The notes below the pieces were generated by a model that saw nothing but the letters and a program-made list of their open reading frames with translations, was not told where the DNA came from and searched no databases. This document shows, piece by piece, positions 1-9,835 of a stretch of DNA of 64,000 nucleotides (positions within the stretch are counted from its first letter, which is position 1; each line of letters opens with the position of its first letter). The position numbers and the translations under genes were made by a program. Source of the DNA: Hortaea werneckii (lineage: Eukaryota > Ascomycota > Dothideomycetes > Mycosphaerellales > Teratosphaeriaceae); assembly GCA_037044905.1 (NCBI GenBank), contig JBAOKB010000011.1:1-64000 (forward strand), read 5' to 3'.

Positions 1-1374
1 CATGGCGTGTCAGGTTCCTCTCTGGCAATGTTGTCGACAAACGTCGGAAGGTTTAATCTTGGATCAACGCTATTGTGCTGAGTGATTGCCATCTTGGTCT
101 TGAAAGATTGGTATAAGGAGGCAGCAAAAAGGCTATTCAGTGTGTAGTGGAGTGAGTTGCAAGCGCTTACACCCAAGACCTACCTTCTTCCTTATATAGC
201 AAGATACATTCGTAGAACCGCCGGCGCGGTGTCGATTACCGTAGACATAATTGCCTCACGATTTCGCTGGCCACATGTGGTGTGGTGGTCTGTCCAAGAT
301 GTCGCCATCACTAATATGACGCTGCAGTTCCACAGCTGCACAACGTGTCTACTTCCCGAGAACCTCGCCCGGCCTTCAGTGCCGTGTACCGTCTGACGCG
401 ACATGTGAAGGCACTACGTGCGCAATGCCAGAGGGCCAGCGAGGGCAGAAACGAGAGTTACGGCCGTCATTCGGAAGCCAATCGGTGTTTCGGGTTTTGA
501 TATAGCCAACGATGCTAAGAGCTGATAAGCTGCGCGGAAGGATTGCGGGACGGGCCCGATGTTCGAGAAAGCTTCTTTCCGACATGTAGATCTGGCTTTG
601 CCCTACAACACCACAGACGACTTGTCGACAGACGTAGGGATCTGCCTGTCAAATAGAGGCGGTCGTACGTATAATAGGTATGACCGCATTCGTTGGATCT
701 GCTTACTTGACCTGCCTACAGCTAACCTGATCTCTTTGAATGTGGTACGCATTGCATGTCAGCTGCCGGGACTTGGGACTAAACCTCACAAGGCAAGTCT
801 GACAACGAATCTCTAAGACGTTCGATGCTGCCGTAATGGCCTGTGAACCGCCAGCTTCTCAGCTTGGAAGCATGCTTGACGTAACGTCAATATGCATCTG
901 TGGACCGTGCGATCACGCCGACGACGAACCGTCAGATACAGGGGAGGCCCACTTCTTCAGCCGTATGTTCCGGGAACGACAAGGTGATGGGTTCTATGTC
1001 GCCAGCCCTTTCTCGCCCTTCGTTTGGAGACCAAGGAGACCAGCTCATCGTTTCAAACTCTCGGACGAGTACTCTCTATCACGCTTAGTCGCCGACACCA
1101 CAGACTGGGCTTCGCCCAATCTGATCAGCACACGGATCGTCGGCTCATTCAAAGAAGCAGGTACAGATGAAACGTGACGAGAGCCCGAGTGACAATGTTC
1201 TTACGATGAACTAGTAGAGGTCTACCTCTGTTTCTACACCCATAGCAGCTCCTTTACCTCGCTGAGGTAGTAGAAACACTTGGAAACTCCAACTCTTCAC
1301 CATCATAATCCATCAAATGACCCCAGGCCGAACACCAGACATATCAAACTGGTCCTGCCACGCGTAGGCCACCC
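1..1374. other. Intergenic, no supported gene
   Basis: Normal-composition DNA. Short open frames exist on both strands (the longest about 113 codons at 836-1177 +) but none shows a recognisable domain, codon bias or a convincing exon structure. It includes the 3' flank of the minus-strand gene that ends at 1375. Confidence 0.5.
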
Positions 1375-1934
1375 TCAGAACAGAACAGCAACATTGTCCC
1401 AGTCGATCGCTGACGACGTCGATGAAGCTTCCGGTACTGGCATAGTCTCCTGTTCTGTCGTACTGACATTACCACCGTTGTTCCTGATTGACAGACCGCC
1501 CAATTCACGGACCCCTTCGATCATCCTGTCGAAAACCTCTCGATCTCTTCTTCGCTTTGCATAGTCCATATTGAGATCGCGAGGCTTGCTGGCATCTGAC
1601 AAACGCGCCGTGCTGGATGGACGTCTGTCTCCCGCCCCGTTGTGATAACCGCGCAGGACTTCGGTCATGTTGCTGAGTTCGTTCACCCTGGCCTCGAGGA
1701 GCCGAAGCCGAGTTTCTATTGTGGCCATCAGCCTGCACTGGTCTTCTGATCTGCGCGAGGCCGAAGCCGAAGCCGGCATATTAGAGAGTTGCTCAGGTCT
1801 TTCAGCTGCTCTAGTAAGCGGGAGCCAGGAGGCGACACGCAAGAGTGCAGTTCTTGCTTACCAATGAAACGATAGTTGACTGGCGACGATGGCTCTTGGT
1901 CTTGGTAAACGCACTGCGAAGTGCTGTCAGTCAT
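1375..1934 (-). CDS. Small hypothetical coiled-coil protein, two exons
   Basis: I model exon 1 at 1934-1862 and exon 2 at 1805-1375, giving 167 aa. The 56-nt intron (1861-1806) starts GTAAGC, ends GAGCAG, and has a CTTAC branch-like motif near the acceptor. The phase matches exactly (one base of the codon in exon 1, two in exon 2), which favours this model over the uninterrupted frame starting at 1842. The central part (METRLRLLEARVNELSNM-like segment) has a heptad pattern consistent with a short coiled coil. It is followed by a basic stretch (YAKRRRDREVFDRM) and a Ser/Thr-rich acidic C-terminus. No known family is recognised. The basic-plus-leucine layout faintly recalls regulatory proteins, but no bZIP signature is present in the right order, so no function is proposed. 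Confidence 0.6.
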
Positions 1935-3093
1935 GTGTAGCGATCAGAGACATGGCGCTGCAACGATTGACTTGAGCTGTCATCCGAGCAACCGTCCGGA
2001 ACACTGTCCTTGTTGGGCGCCGCAGTCTGCTGAAGGCTTTGGAATTTCCTGGCTCCTCTAGAGAGACCTTTCATTTCTTTTGATCATTGCACGACCACAT
2101 CCTAGGCCAGACCAGATTACCCGTCGGACTGAGAGCGCTCACAATTTGAACTCTAGAACATCGTCTTGGTTCACGATCGTTTGACAGCTCTGCTGGAAAC
2201 TTACCGTTGCTCCATTCTCCGTGCATTAGGCGCACCTTGGTCTTCCTCTATCACACTTGATCTTCTTGCGTCTGTCATCCACATGAGTCTTGGTGCATGA
2301 CCTTATTGAAGGGGGGCGACCTACCGGCAGCTACGACATGTGTTGATTGAGCGGTCGCTGGTCTTTGGCGGCATAGCTTGACGTTGATGCAGCCTGATTG
2401 TCTCCAGGTTAGGTATGAATTTGATTAAACGATCGACAGACTGGAGGTCTGATGGTGTTTAGAAACTGTTGAGTATGTTGAGTTTGCTGTTAACCCACAT
2501 CACAAACATCGAGGGCATTCTCTCACCCACCATCTTTCGTGCTCCTCTTATAAGACCAAGCCATAATGCTCCCTCTGTGGTCTTCAAGCTCGGCGGAAGA
2601 TCCATGTGGCACAAATGAAGGAGGTCAAACCGCAAGAGCCGACTCATCGCATAGGCGTTGAGGAAGCACGATGCGCGCATTCAAGAGATGAGCAGCTACC
2701 ATGTTCTGCATCTTCACTCGGTCGGCTTCTTCGGTATAGAGCAAAGAGCGACCATGTGCCTCTACGCTTGATTGCGCCCGGTTAACCTAATGATGTGCGC
2801 GTGAGGCCAATGGGTAAGCCGGCCGGTACGGGTACAATGGAGTCGACGGCACAGGAACCTGTCAGTCGGATAGACCGAGCCCGGCTTAAGCTGGGCCGAT
2901 TTATCCGCCAATTTCCCTCCGAGTGGTTTCGATGTCAGTCTTTTGTTGACTACGAGACAAGACAGTAGTATGCACGGTGAGGACATATCAGACACTTATG
3001 TTTTGGATATTCTTGGTAAAGTGGTGGTGGTATCTATGATTTACGTATTCGCATAAGGCCAACCATGACAAACGCAGCGTATCACTTGTTTTC
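1935..3093. other. Intergenic
   Basis: About 1.16 kb between two minus-strand genes. A 73-codon open frame at 2459-2680 (-) has a protein-like composition but no start context, exon partner or recognisable motif. I see no RNA gene or repeat here. Confidence 0.5.
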
Positions 3094-4500
3094 CTATATT
3101 CTCTCGCCCTCCAGGATACTCTTCGCCTCAGCGCTTCTCCACCAACTCACCCCTTCCTTGCCCGGGAACTCGTACTGATCCATGCTGGCAGGCTTCATCT
3201 CAACAGAGTATCCTGGCTCGGTGGGCGTGGTGTAGTAACCATCCTTGATCACGGAAGGATGGAAGAAGTGCTCGTGGAGGTGGTCGACGTACTCCAGGAC
3301 AGACAGCTTGCCACTCACACAGACATAGTCGATAGTGGACAGATGCTGTGTGTATTCCGGAAGACCGACACCACCTGAGTGTGGGACGATGGGTACGCCA
3401 TACTTCTTCGCAATGAGCAAAACAGCGAGGACCTCGTTAACACCACCAATTCGGCAGGCGTCTATCTGGCAGACGTCAATAGCACCTTGCACGATCAGCT
3501 GCTTGAAGATGACGCGGTTCTGGCACATCTCGCCAGTTGCTACGCCGATGCCGTGAGGCTTCAGAGCGTCGCGGATAGCTTTATGCCCGAACACGTCGTC
3601 AGGAGAGGTAGGCTCTTCGATGAACCAAGGCTTGAACTCTGCAAGCTGCTTCATGTAGTCGATCGCCTCTGGCACGCTCCACACCTGGTTGGCGTCAACC
3701 ATGAGGATGTTGCCCTTGTCGTAGCCAATAACGTCGCGAGCGATGGAAAGGCGCTTCTTGTCCTGCTCAAGCGATGTGCCGACCTTCAGCTTAAAGTGCT
3801 TGTAGCCTTTGCCCAGGGTTTCTTGCAGCAGACCCTTCATCTTATCCTCGCCGTAGCCTAGCCAACCAGCTGAAGTGGTATAAGCGGGCACAGCCCTGTT
3901 CTGCTCTGCGTCTTTGATTCTTTGAGCCTTGGTAGGCTCTTGCTCCTTCAGCATCTGTATCGCCTCTTCCGGAGTAATAGCGTCTGTGATATACCGGAAG
4001 TCAATGCACCTGACAAACTCCTCCGGGGTCATCTCTGCGACGATCCTCCAAACAGGCTTGCCGAGGACCTTGGCCCACAGATCCCAGATGGCGTTGACTA
4101 AGCTGCCCAAGGCCAAATGTATCACACCCTTCTCTGGCCCGATCCAACGCAGGTGGCTGTCACTGACGAGGTAACGCCATGTCTTTCCCCAGTCTGCTAC
4201 GAGATCTTCTAGCTTCTTGCCCTTGATGCGATCGCTTAGAACGGCAATAGCTTGGCAGACGATTTCATTGCCGCGGCCGATGGTGAAGGTCATGCCATGT
4301 CCCTTGTGTTGTGTATCCGTCTCGAGAATAACGTAGGCGGCGGAGTAATCGCCAGCTGCGTTCATGGCATCGCTGCCAGTCTTGTCCAGGGAAGTCTAGA
4401 GGGAAATCTAGTTAGCATTGGGACAAGTTCCAACAGAGGTGTTGAGGCCACTCACTGGAAAGCGGCAATCCCGCGTGGTAGCTCCTGTTATGGTCACCAT
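3094..4500 (-). CDS. lgd1: L-galactonate dehydratase-like enzyme (enolase superfamily)
   Basis: Two exons, 4500-4456 and 4395-3094, encode 448 aa. The 60-nt intron (4455-4396) has GTGAGT, a GCTAAC branch site and CTCTAG, and joins in phase 0. The junction recreates the RFPTSLDKTGSDAM stretch typical of the L-fuconate/L-galactonate dehydratase group. Catalytic landmarks in the spliced numbering are the KLK pair (Lys217, Lys219), metal ligands Asp249 (MVDANQ), Glu275 (FIEEP) and Glu304 (TGEMCQNR), and the base His354 (VPHSGGVGLPEY). Length and motif spacing match the family. In fungi this enzyme dehydrates L-galactonate to 2-keto-3-deoxy-L-galactonate in D-galacturonate (pectin) catabolism. Choosing L-galactonate over L-fuconate or L-rhamnonate rests on remembered resemblance to fungal LGD1/GaaB and is less certain than the superfamily call. 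Confidence 0.9.
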
Positions 4501-5200
4501 GATTGCTCACTTGCTTGTGGTGTCGGCTGATCAGATTGCAGCAACGTGATGTACGGCAGCTCAAAGAAGACGAAGGGGAAAAGAAGAGCAGTCAGGACTT
4601 AACTTAGACGACAGCCCCAGCCGGCCATACTTATGCCATCCGGTACCGCCGCCTCACCTTCCCACAGCTTTTACCTTCTCGCGTGGTTCACTCGTCAACG
4701 GGTTCGTGGGCTGCCCCACGGAGGGGAACTGGCCCGGTATAATCATGTCCGCAGCCAAGTTCTGCGAGTCGATTGGTGGAAGATTGATTGACCAGACGCC
4801 GACACCGGGTCTGCGATTGCCGAAGTTTCGGCGACCTAAAACTATGCCGAGCGGACATTCCTTGCGTGCCTGCCATTCGTGGAAACATGCTACGGCTGTG
4901 CGGTCTGGTGTAAACCTCACCATATCTTCGATTCAGCCTTCTGTGCTATCAGATGCACACATGAGAGTTCTCCGATGATAGCACTGATGATACTGATCCT
5001 TCACTCTCTGTTCTCCCACCATGCGCCCCTTTTACGTCTTCCTGGGTGAAGGGCGTGTGCGCTGCATACTATGCTCGACTGGGAAGTGTTCCTGTTACGT
5101 GTGCATTTGCTGATTGCTCTCACCGTCATCCTCCCCATAATCATCCTCTTTCTCATCATCATCATCATCCTCATCATCCTCAGCGTCTTGCCCTTCATCA
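4501..5200. other. Intergenic: upstream of the dehydratase, 3' flank of next gene
   Basis: Contains the promoter side of the dehydratase gene (transcribed leftwards from 4500). At its right edge is a GAT/ATC-rich tract that would encode an acidic tail one base out of frame with the gene ending at 5201. Other open frames here are short and unsupported. Confidence 0.5.
5121..5200. repeat. ATC/GAT-rich low-complexity tract
   Basis: Imperfect trinucleotide tract (tcatcatcatcatcat core). Read leftwards it encodes Asp/Glu-rich peptide in the frame +1 relative to the annotated stop of the neighbouring gene. Confidence 0.8.
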
Positions 5201-5933
5201 TCACCCCTCCTCATAATCATCTTCCGTCCCAGCATGTTCTTCCGCAGCCTTCTCACCACTTGTCCCTCTCACTCGACCCTCAACAGATTGCCGTCTCATA
5301 TTTTCGGCTATTGTTTCAGCGGCCGCCGCCTGTCTAGTAATCTCTTCTTCAGACGTTTTGGATTCACCCGCGCTAAAAATTGTCAGTCCAGTACTCAGCA
5401 TCTAGAGCAGTACTTACGAAGTCTCGGCCTGAGCCTCATTTGCTCCTTTCTGAAAATGATCCAATGCAATTAATTTCCCGTCCCACCGCCTTCCGAGCAC
5501 TTCGTACGTCTGCGGCTGGAAAGGCTGCCCGGGGACGTAGCGGAACGGTGGAGGTGGTGGAGCATCAGGATTGTACTGGCGCCATGGATGCCACGTGATG
5601 GCCGGGTTGCGAGTCATGGGGTCCTCAAACGGTGGCGGAAGAGGCGCGCTGATTGATCTGGGATGAATCAGTACCTTGCAGAGCTCGACTTGCTCTGAGA
5701 ACTGTGCTCAAGATGACACAGACGAGGACAAAACTGACTTTAGCTTTGTCAAGCGAATGACCCGACGAATCGCTCGCTGCCATCGTTGAAGGGCGACACT
5801 CGCTTTGGACTCCTCGGCCTTAGCGGAGGCGTGGGGACTCTGCGCCCTATCATCAGTCAGAAATGATGCCGTTGCCTCCGTCATCGCTAGACATGTACCT
5901 TGTGTTTTCCTCTGAATCTTGATCTTGGGTCAT
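5201..5933 (-). CDS. Hypothetical protein, four exons
   Basis: Exons 5933-5899, 5846-5739, 5657-5418 and 5372-5201 join in consistent phase to 184 aa. The introns are 52, 81 and 45 nt with GTACAT/ATAG, GTCAGT/CCCAG (ACTGAT branch 12 nt before) and GTAAGT/TTTAG (CTGAC branch). The protein has an acidic start, a basic helix (RWQRAIRRVIRLTKLK), a Pro/aromatic-rich core (PPPFEDP, ITWHPWRQYNPD, PPPPPFRYVPGQPF) and an Ala/Glu-rich C-terminus ending DDYEEG. I do not recognise the family. The three independent phase-matched introns make a real gene likely. Odd point: a strongly acidic reading frame continues beyond the stop in the next frame, so either the stop is recent or the G-run at the end is one base off. 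Confidence 0.65.
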
Positions 5934-6171
5934 GATCGTTGGATGAACACAATTTACAAATAGCTCAGTACCTCAGCTGCTCTATATACTTTTCGTAGCC
6001 TCGTTGTCATGCTGAACAGGTATCTGAGACTCATCGAGCACCTTCTGGCTGTCCACAAAGGCCAACAAACACCCCGTGTCTTGCTTTGTATGCGTCTGAT
6101 CGACCTCAGTAGAAGTAAAACAACGCATTGGAGAAAGAAGTGAGTCATTACGTTGAATGATAGCCCAGGCT

Positions 6172-7255
6172 TCATAAGAAAGCATCGAATAGATATCGAG
6201 GTCTGTATTTCGTCAGCCACATTCTCCAAAGATTACCGCATCAACTTTGTATAACTTACCCGTATGGCCAATATCTGTTCGCCTTCCTAAATGTCCTCTC
6301 TGCCTCTGTCGTCTCCGACATTGGCCTCTCATACTCTGCGCAGGGATCATGAGCACCGGTTGTGCGAGGGAGACTGGTTTCAGTCATTGATCTATTGTTT
6401 TCACCGTGCTGTGCGCGCTGGTCGGTCATCTCTGTGGCATTCATCTTGGGCCATGCTGCTGTATAGTAGGCTCAACAGCTATCGCGCTCTCTGTATAGTT
6501 GGAAGCCGCTTGCCGCTCCGTCCTGTCACGTTCTTGGGTGGTGTTGAAGCGCCGCTTGTGCTCAGTCACCAACATTTCCTTCTTCGGGATCATTCCACCT
6601 GTGTTATCCTTTTTCAGCTGCTGAAATCTCTCGTCACTAATCGGCTTCCCACAGTGCTCGAACAGCCAATCCAGATTCTTTGGATTGACTCCCGCCTTGG
6701 TGCTATGCGCCTGCCCAATGTGGACTCGCAGACCTCTAACGCCTCTAGCATAGATCAAAGGAGGTTCGCCCCTGGCTCTCCTGCCTCCGCAGCGAATTAG
6801 GGAATTTCCACCGTCGCAAAAGCAGCAAGAAAGCTCGACGTAGGTACCGTTGGGCTTCTTCGCAACGATGGGATACTTCTCGATAAAATTCTCGTGTTCT
6901 TGCTTTTCACTTCTTGGGCGTGCTCGCCATGTTTCTTGACCACGGGCTTTCTGGGTAGCTTGAAGTCACCACTACTCAAGTCGGAGAAATCACTGGCGCT
7001 AAGGACTTGAAAGTCCTGCCAGTAGTTTTCGAAGAGATACGTTGCTGTACCATCTCCGATATTATGCACCTTTCGGAGATGTAAGCCGAAGCAGTTTGGC
7101 TGCTCGTAGAAGTGTTTGGGAGGATCAGATCTCGCATTTCCGCCACATTCGGGACATTCGACGAGGAGATAGCTGTCGCGATACAGAATGATGCTTGGGA
7201 AGCCTGAGTAGGGCTGCTCGAACGCGGACTTGTTTGCCGACTTTGTTGACACCAT
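6172..7255 (-). CDS. Zinc-finger-like hypothetical protein, reading frame interrupted
   Basis: The N-terminal frame (7255 down to about 6905) carries a C-x2-C...H-x4-H module (CPECGG ... LHLRKVH). A second similar module (CCFCDGG ... RVHIGQAH, about 6850-6700) and the rest lie in another frame. No good intron joins the two. A single missing base in the T-run 6904-6907 would connect them, giving continuous sequence through the FIEKYPIVAKK segment. Further left, a weak intron or second shift near 6450-6530 leads to the segment ending NRYWPYG. A solid 57-nt intron (6259-6203, GTAAGT, GCTGAC, TACAG) then joins a short last exon (6202-6172, PRYLFDAFL). Duplicated modules suggest a nucleic-acid-binding or metal-binding protein; function unknown. 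It could be a decaying gene or carry sequencing indels. Confidence 0.5.
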
Positions 7256-7663
7256 GGCGACTGAGAGTATATTAGCAAGACTTCTGAGTTACCAGTATCT
7301 TATGAGTACGAGCAGGTCAAGTAATGCGAATCTGAGAGCATGCGGCTTGTCTTTGCGGAGTGGTATGAACATGTCCAGCTGGAATATTGCTGTTGACGAC
7401 TTTGGTAGTTGAAAATCATGCCTCAGGCCAGTCCGACGAATGGAGACCTTGGAACCACCAGATGCCAGGCCCCTCAACGGAACAAGACTTTTGCAATTGC
7501 GGCAGGCAGCAATAGCAGCTCAGTCTGCAAATGCACTAGTTCTTATTATCTAGCAGCACAAATTTTTGCAAAGAGTCGATAGCTCGATGTCGTTCGGGCG
7601 CCGGATTGACTATTTTACGAAGTCTTGTCTACTCTTCTGGCTTTCTTCAATTGATCAGGGGAA
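7256..7663. other. Intergenic
   Basis: Upstream region of the zinc-finger-like gene and 3' flank of the rhodanese gene, both on the minus strand. Nothing distinctive seen. Confidence 0.5.
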
Positions 7664-8142
7664 TCACTCCCAGAGATCTTTCACATAAGCTTCTGTTAGC
7701 TCTTTGTCCTCGCCGTACCTGTAAGGTCAATCCAGTTAGCGGCTTGATTACAGCACAAGTATTTAGGAGAAACGAACGCCTCTTGCCACTTTGAAAATCC
7801 ACCTTCCAACACATAGACTTTCTGCTTCTCGTCGCCACCGTCCTTCGTCATACCCATCCGCTCACGCTCGCGCAAGTAGTTCAGCGCACTCTTTGGGCCT
7901 CTTTGCTGGGAGAGCGAACAGTGGAAGATAACGGCCTCCTGGTCTGCAAGCGTACGGGCGAGCTCTGGCATCTTGAAATCGTGGGTTTGAACGGGCACGT
8001 TTTGGCAACCCATGATATGCCCGCCAATGTAATCGCTGTCTCGGACATCGATGACGCTGACGCCAGGCTTCTTTGCACGAATATAGTCCGCCAGCTGTTC
8101 GCGGGAAATGTACTTTAGGCTCCCAACGGAATATGAAGACAT
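7664..8142 (-). CDS. Cdc25-like rhodanese phosphatase / arsenate reductase
   Basis: Exons 8142-7778 and 7718-7664 give 139 aa, the usual size for the small Cdc25-like family (S. pombe Ibp1, plant and yeast arsenate reductases). The 59-nt intron (7777-7719) has GTTCGT, GCTAAC and TTACAG. The junction yields KWQEA-YGEDKELTEAYVKDLWE, the expected C-terminus. The rhodanese fold shows VIDVRDSDYIGGHI and the CX5R active-site loop HCSLSQQR with nucleophile Cys75 and Arg81. This family acts as a small tyrosine/dual-specificity phosphatase and/or arsenate reductase; the sequence does not decide between them. The start MSSYSVG fits cytosolic homologues, but the open frame continues upstream with no stop to 8460, and an ATG at 8238 would add a basic, acid-free N-terminal extension. 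Confidence 0.9.
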
Positions 8143-8484
8143 ATTGTTGGCTGCGAAGGTTCGCGGATGTGCAGTTGTTGCGATCTGTGACAAGAGTAAA
8201 GATCGTGATTGACCGCTGAAAGCTCGCCAACACAGCATGCAGGTTTTTCTTCTGGCAAGGGATGAAGGAACTGGACAGGAAATAGAGTGTTGATGTAGAG
8301 ATCGAACAGAAACAGCAGGGCCGAGATGTGAAGTCTTCTGGGCGCGGAATTGCGGCCGCGTCTTCCGCATTGTTGTAAACCAGGCGACGGAATGCTGGCA
8401 TCCATGGATCCTGGGACAATTACTACAAATATTTGCATAATACAAGAGTAATTTGCTCAAAGTATACGCATGCTACGAGAGGCC
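8143..8484. other. Leader/promoter of rhodanese gene
   Basis: 342 bp between the rhodanese start and the 3' end of the hydratase gene. It contains an in-frame upstream extension of the rhodanese frame (ATG at 8238 and at 8460) that may encode an alternative N-terminus. Confidence 0.4.
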
Positions 8485-9393
8485 TCACAATTTCGCTGGC
8501 CTCCATTTGGGCTTCCTCTTCTCCACAAACGCCCTGACGCCTTCTTGGATGTTCTCTCCAGCAGCCAGGCGGGGATACCAAGTATCGTTCGCCACTCTTG
8601 TAGCATCCTCTGCGCCTATTCCTTCCCAGCCCATCTTGATCCCTTCTCTGCTTACAATGACAGCATCAGGGCTGTTCTCTGCAATCATCTTTGCGTAGTC
8701 TACAGCCGCCGCTACTACTTCGCCTTCTCCGTCCCCTACGACCTTATTAACAAGGCCCCACTGATGAGCTTCGTCTGCAGGGACTGTCCGCCCAGTGAGT
8801 GCCATTTCCATAGCTCTTTGCCTTCCAATAGTCCGCACGATGCGTGGCAAAGCACCCGCAAAGGCCACCACACCGCGCTTGACTTCTGGCAGGGCAAAGG
8901 TTGCCTTTCGACTCGCAACGACGAGGTCACAATTGACAATAAGCTCTGTACCGCCGCCAAAGGCAATACCATTTACAGCTGCGATGATGGGTTTCCGTCC
9001 GGTGCGTCTGGAGATGGCACCGAAGCCTGAAGGTGGCATTGTGGTCCTTCTACGGCCTTTGGAGTTCGAAGTATTCCATTCTGAAGACTGGTCAGCTCTG
9101 AAGCAGCGCACGGGTAATATCTGGAGGTGACAGAATAGCTTACCTTTCAGATCAGCGCCAGCGCAGAAAGCCCGTCCTGTCCCGGTCACGATTCCCACGC
9201 TTAAGTTGGGCTCTTCGTCCATCCATTGCCAGATGGCATCAAGCTCTGCGTGGCCGTCCATGTTGATGCAATTCAGCTCTTTTGGTCGGTTCAGTCTCAC
9301 GAGCAATACGCCGGGGGCTGGATAAGAGACGACGCAATACTCTGCCGGCGGTTGCGGTTTGTTGAGCTCTGGCTTAAAATCTACGGGCGCCAT
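8485..9393 (-). CDS. Enoyl-CoA hydratase/isomerase family protein, probably peroxisomal
   Basis: Exons 9393-9144 and 9080-8485 give 281 aa. The 63-nt intron (9143-9081) has GTAAGC, an AGCTGAC branch site and TTCAG. Crotonase signatures are the oxyanion-hole segments AFCAGADLK and NGIAFGGGTEL, and two acidic residues at the positions of the hydratase catalytic pair (GGGTEL and ALPEVKRG). The C-terminus is AKL, a peroxisomal targeting signal type 1 variant (S/A/C-K/R/H-L/M), so peroxisomal beta-oxidation of fatty acids or a short-chain acyl-CoA is likely. Crotonases vary in reaction, and hydratase, isomerase or side-chain hydrolase activity cannot be separated here. The MAPVDFK start is the first in-frame ATG with a plausible leader. 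Confidence 0.9.
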   Translation of the reverse strand: MAPVDFKPELNKPQPPAEYCVVSYPAPGVLLVRLNRPKELNCINMDGHAELDAIWQWMDEEPNLSVGIVTGTGRAFCAGADLKGKLFCHLQILPVRCFRADQSSEWNTSNSKGRRRTTMPPSGFGAISRRTGRKPIIAAVNGIAFGGGTELIVNCDLVVASRKATFALPEVKRGVVAFAGALPRIVRTIGRQRAMEMALTGRTVPADEAHQWGLVNKVVGDGEGEVVAAAVDYAKMIAENSPDAVIVSREGIKMGWEGIGAEDATRVANDTWYPRLAAGENIQEGVRAFVEKRKPKWRPAKL

Positions 9394-9835
9394 GATGTTT
9401 GTGGGAGTCTCGATACGTGGTTAATTAGAGTCAGGCGAGTGCAAAATGTCGAAGTCCAATGTGAAGGCAGGATAGAGATGGTATAGAACACTTCCATTGG
9501 AAGCTGCTCCCCAGATTGCGGGGATACTGGTGGTATTGCCGAACCTCGGCTTACCGGTACCGAAGCTTGTTGTCAGTGCTCTAGGACTGGCACATGGCAA
9601 GTCTTCCATGCAGATACGGTATATTGAATGCGATGGACTTGCTTGAACCGCGCGGAAATGACATGTCAAATCCTGCCTCAACACGCGAGGAAAGTCTCAC
9701 AATGCAATGGCTTTGATAAAATAGCATATGTACCCATGATATGCCGGCAAGCATTGCCATTCCCTGCACTTATGATAGAAGAATACGATGAGTTGCACAT
9801 CCCTAGAAACGCTCGAATAATTTACTGTACAGACT
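9394..9835. other. Intergenic
   Basis: Promoter side of the hydratase gene and 3' flank of the dihydroorotate dehydrogenase gene. No element recognised. Confidence 0.5.

Noticed and set aside
836..1177. 113-codon open frame on the plus strand
   Set aside because: No domain, no exon partner, overlapping open frames in other phases; looks like chance.
2459..2680. 73-codon frame on the minus strand with protein-like composition
   Set aside because: No recognisable motif, no good start context or splice partners.
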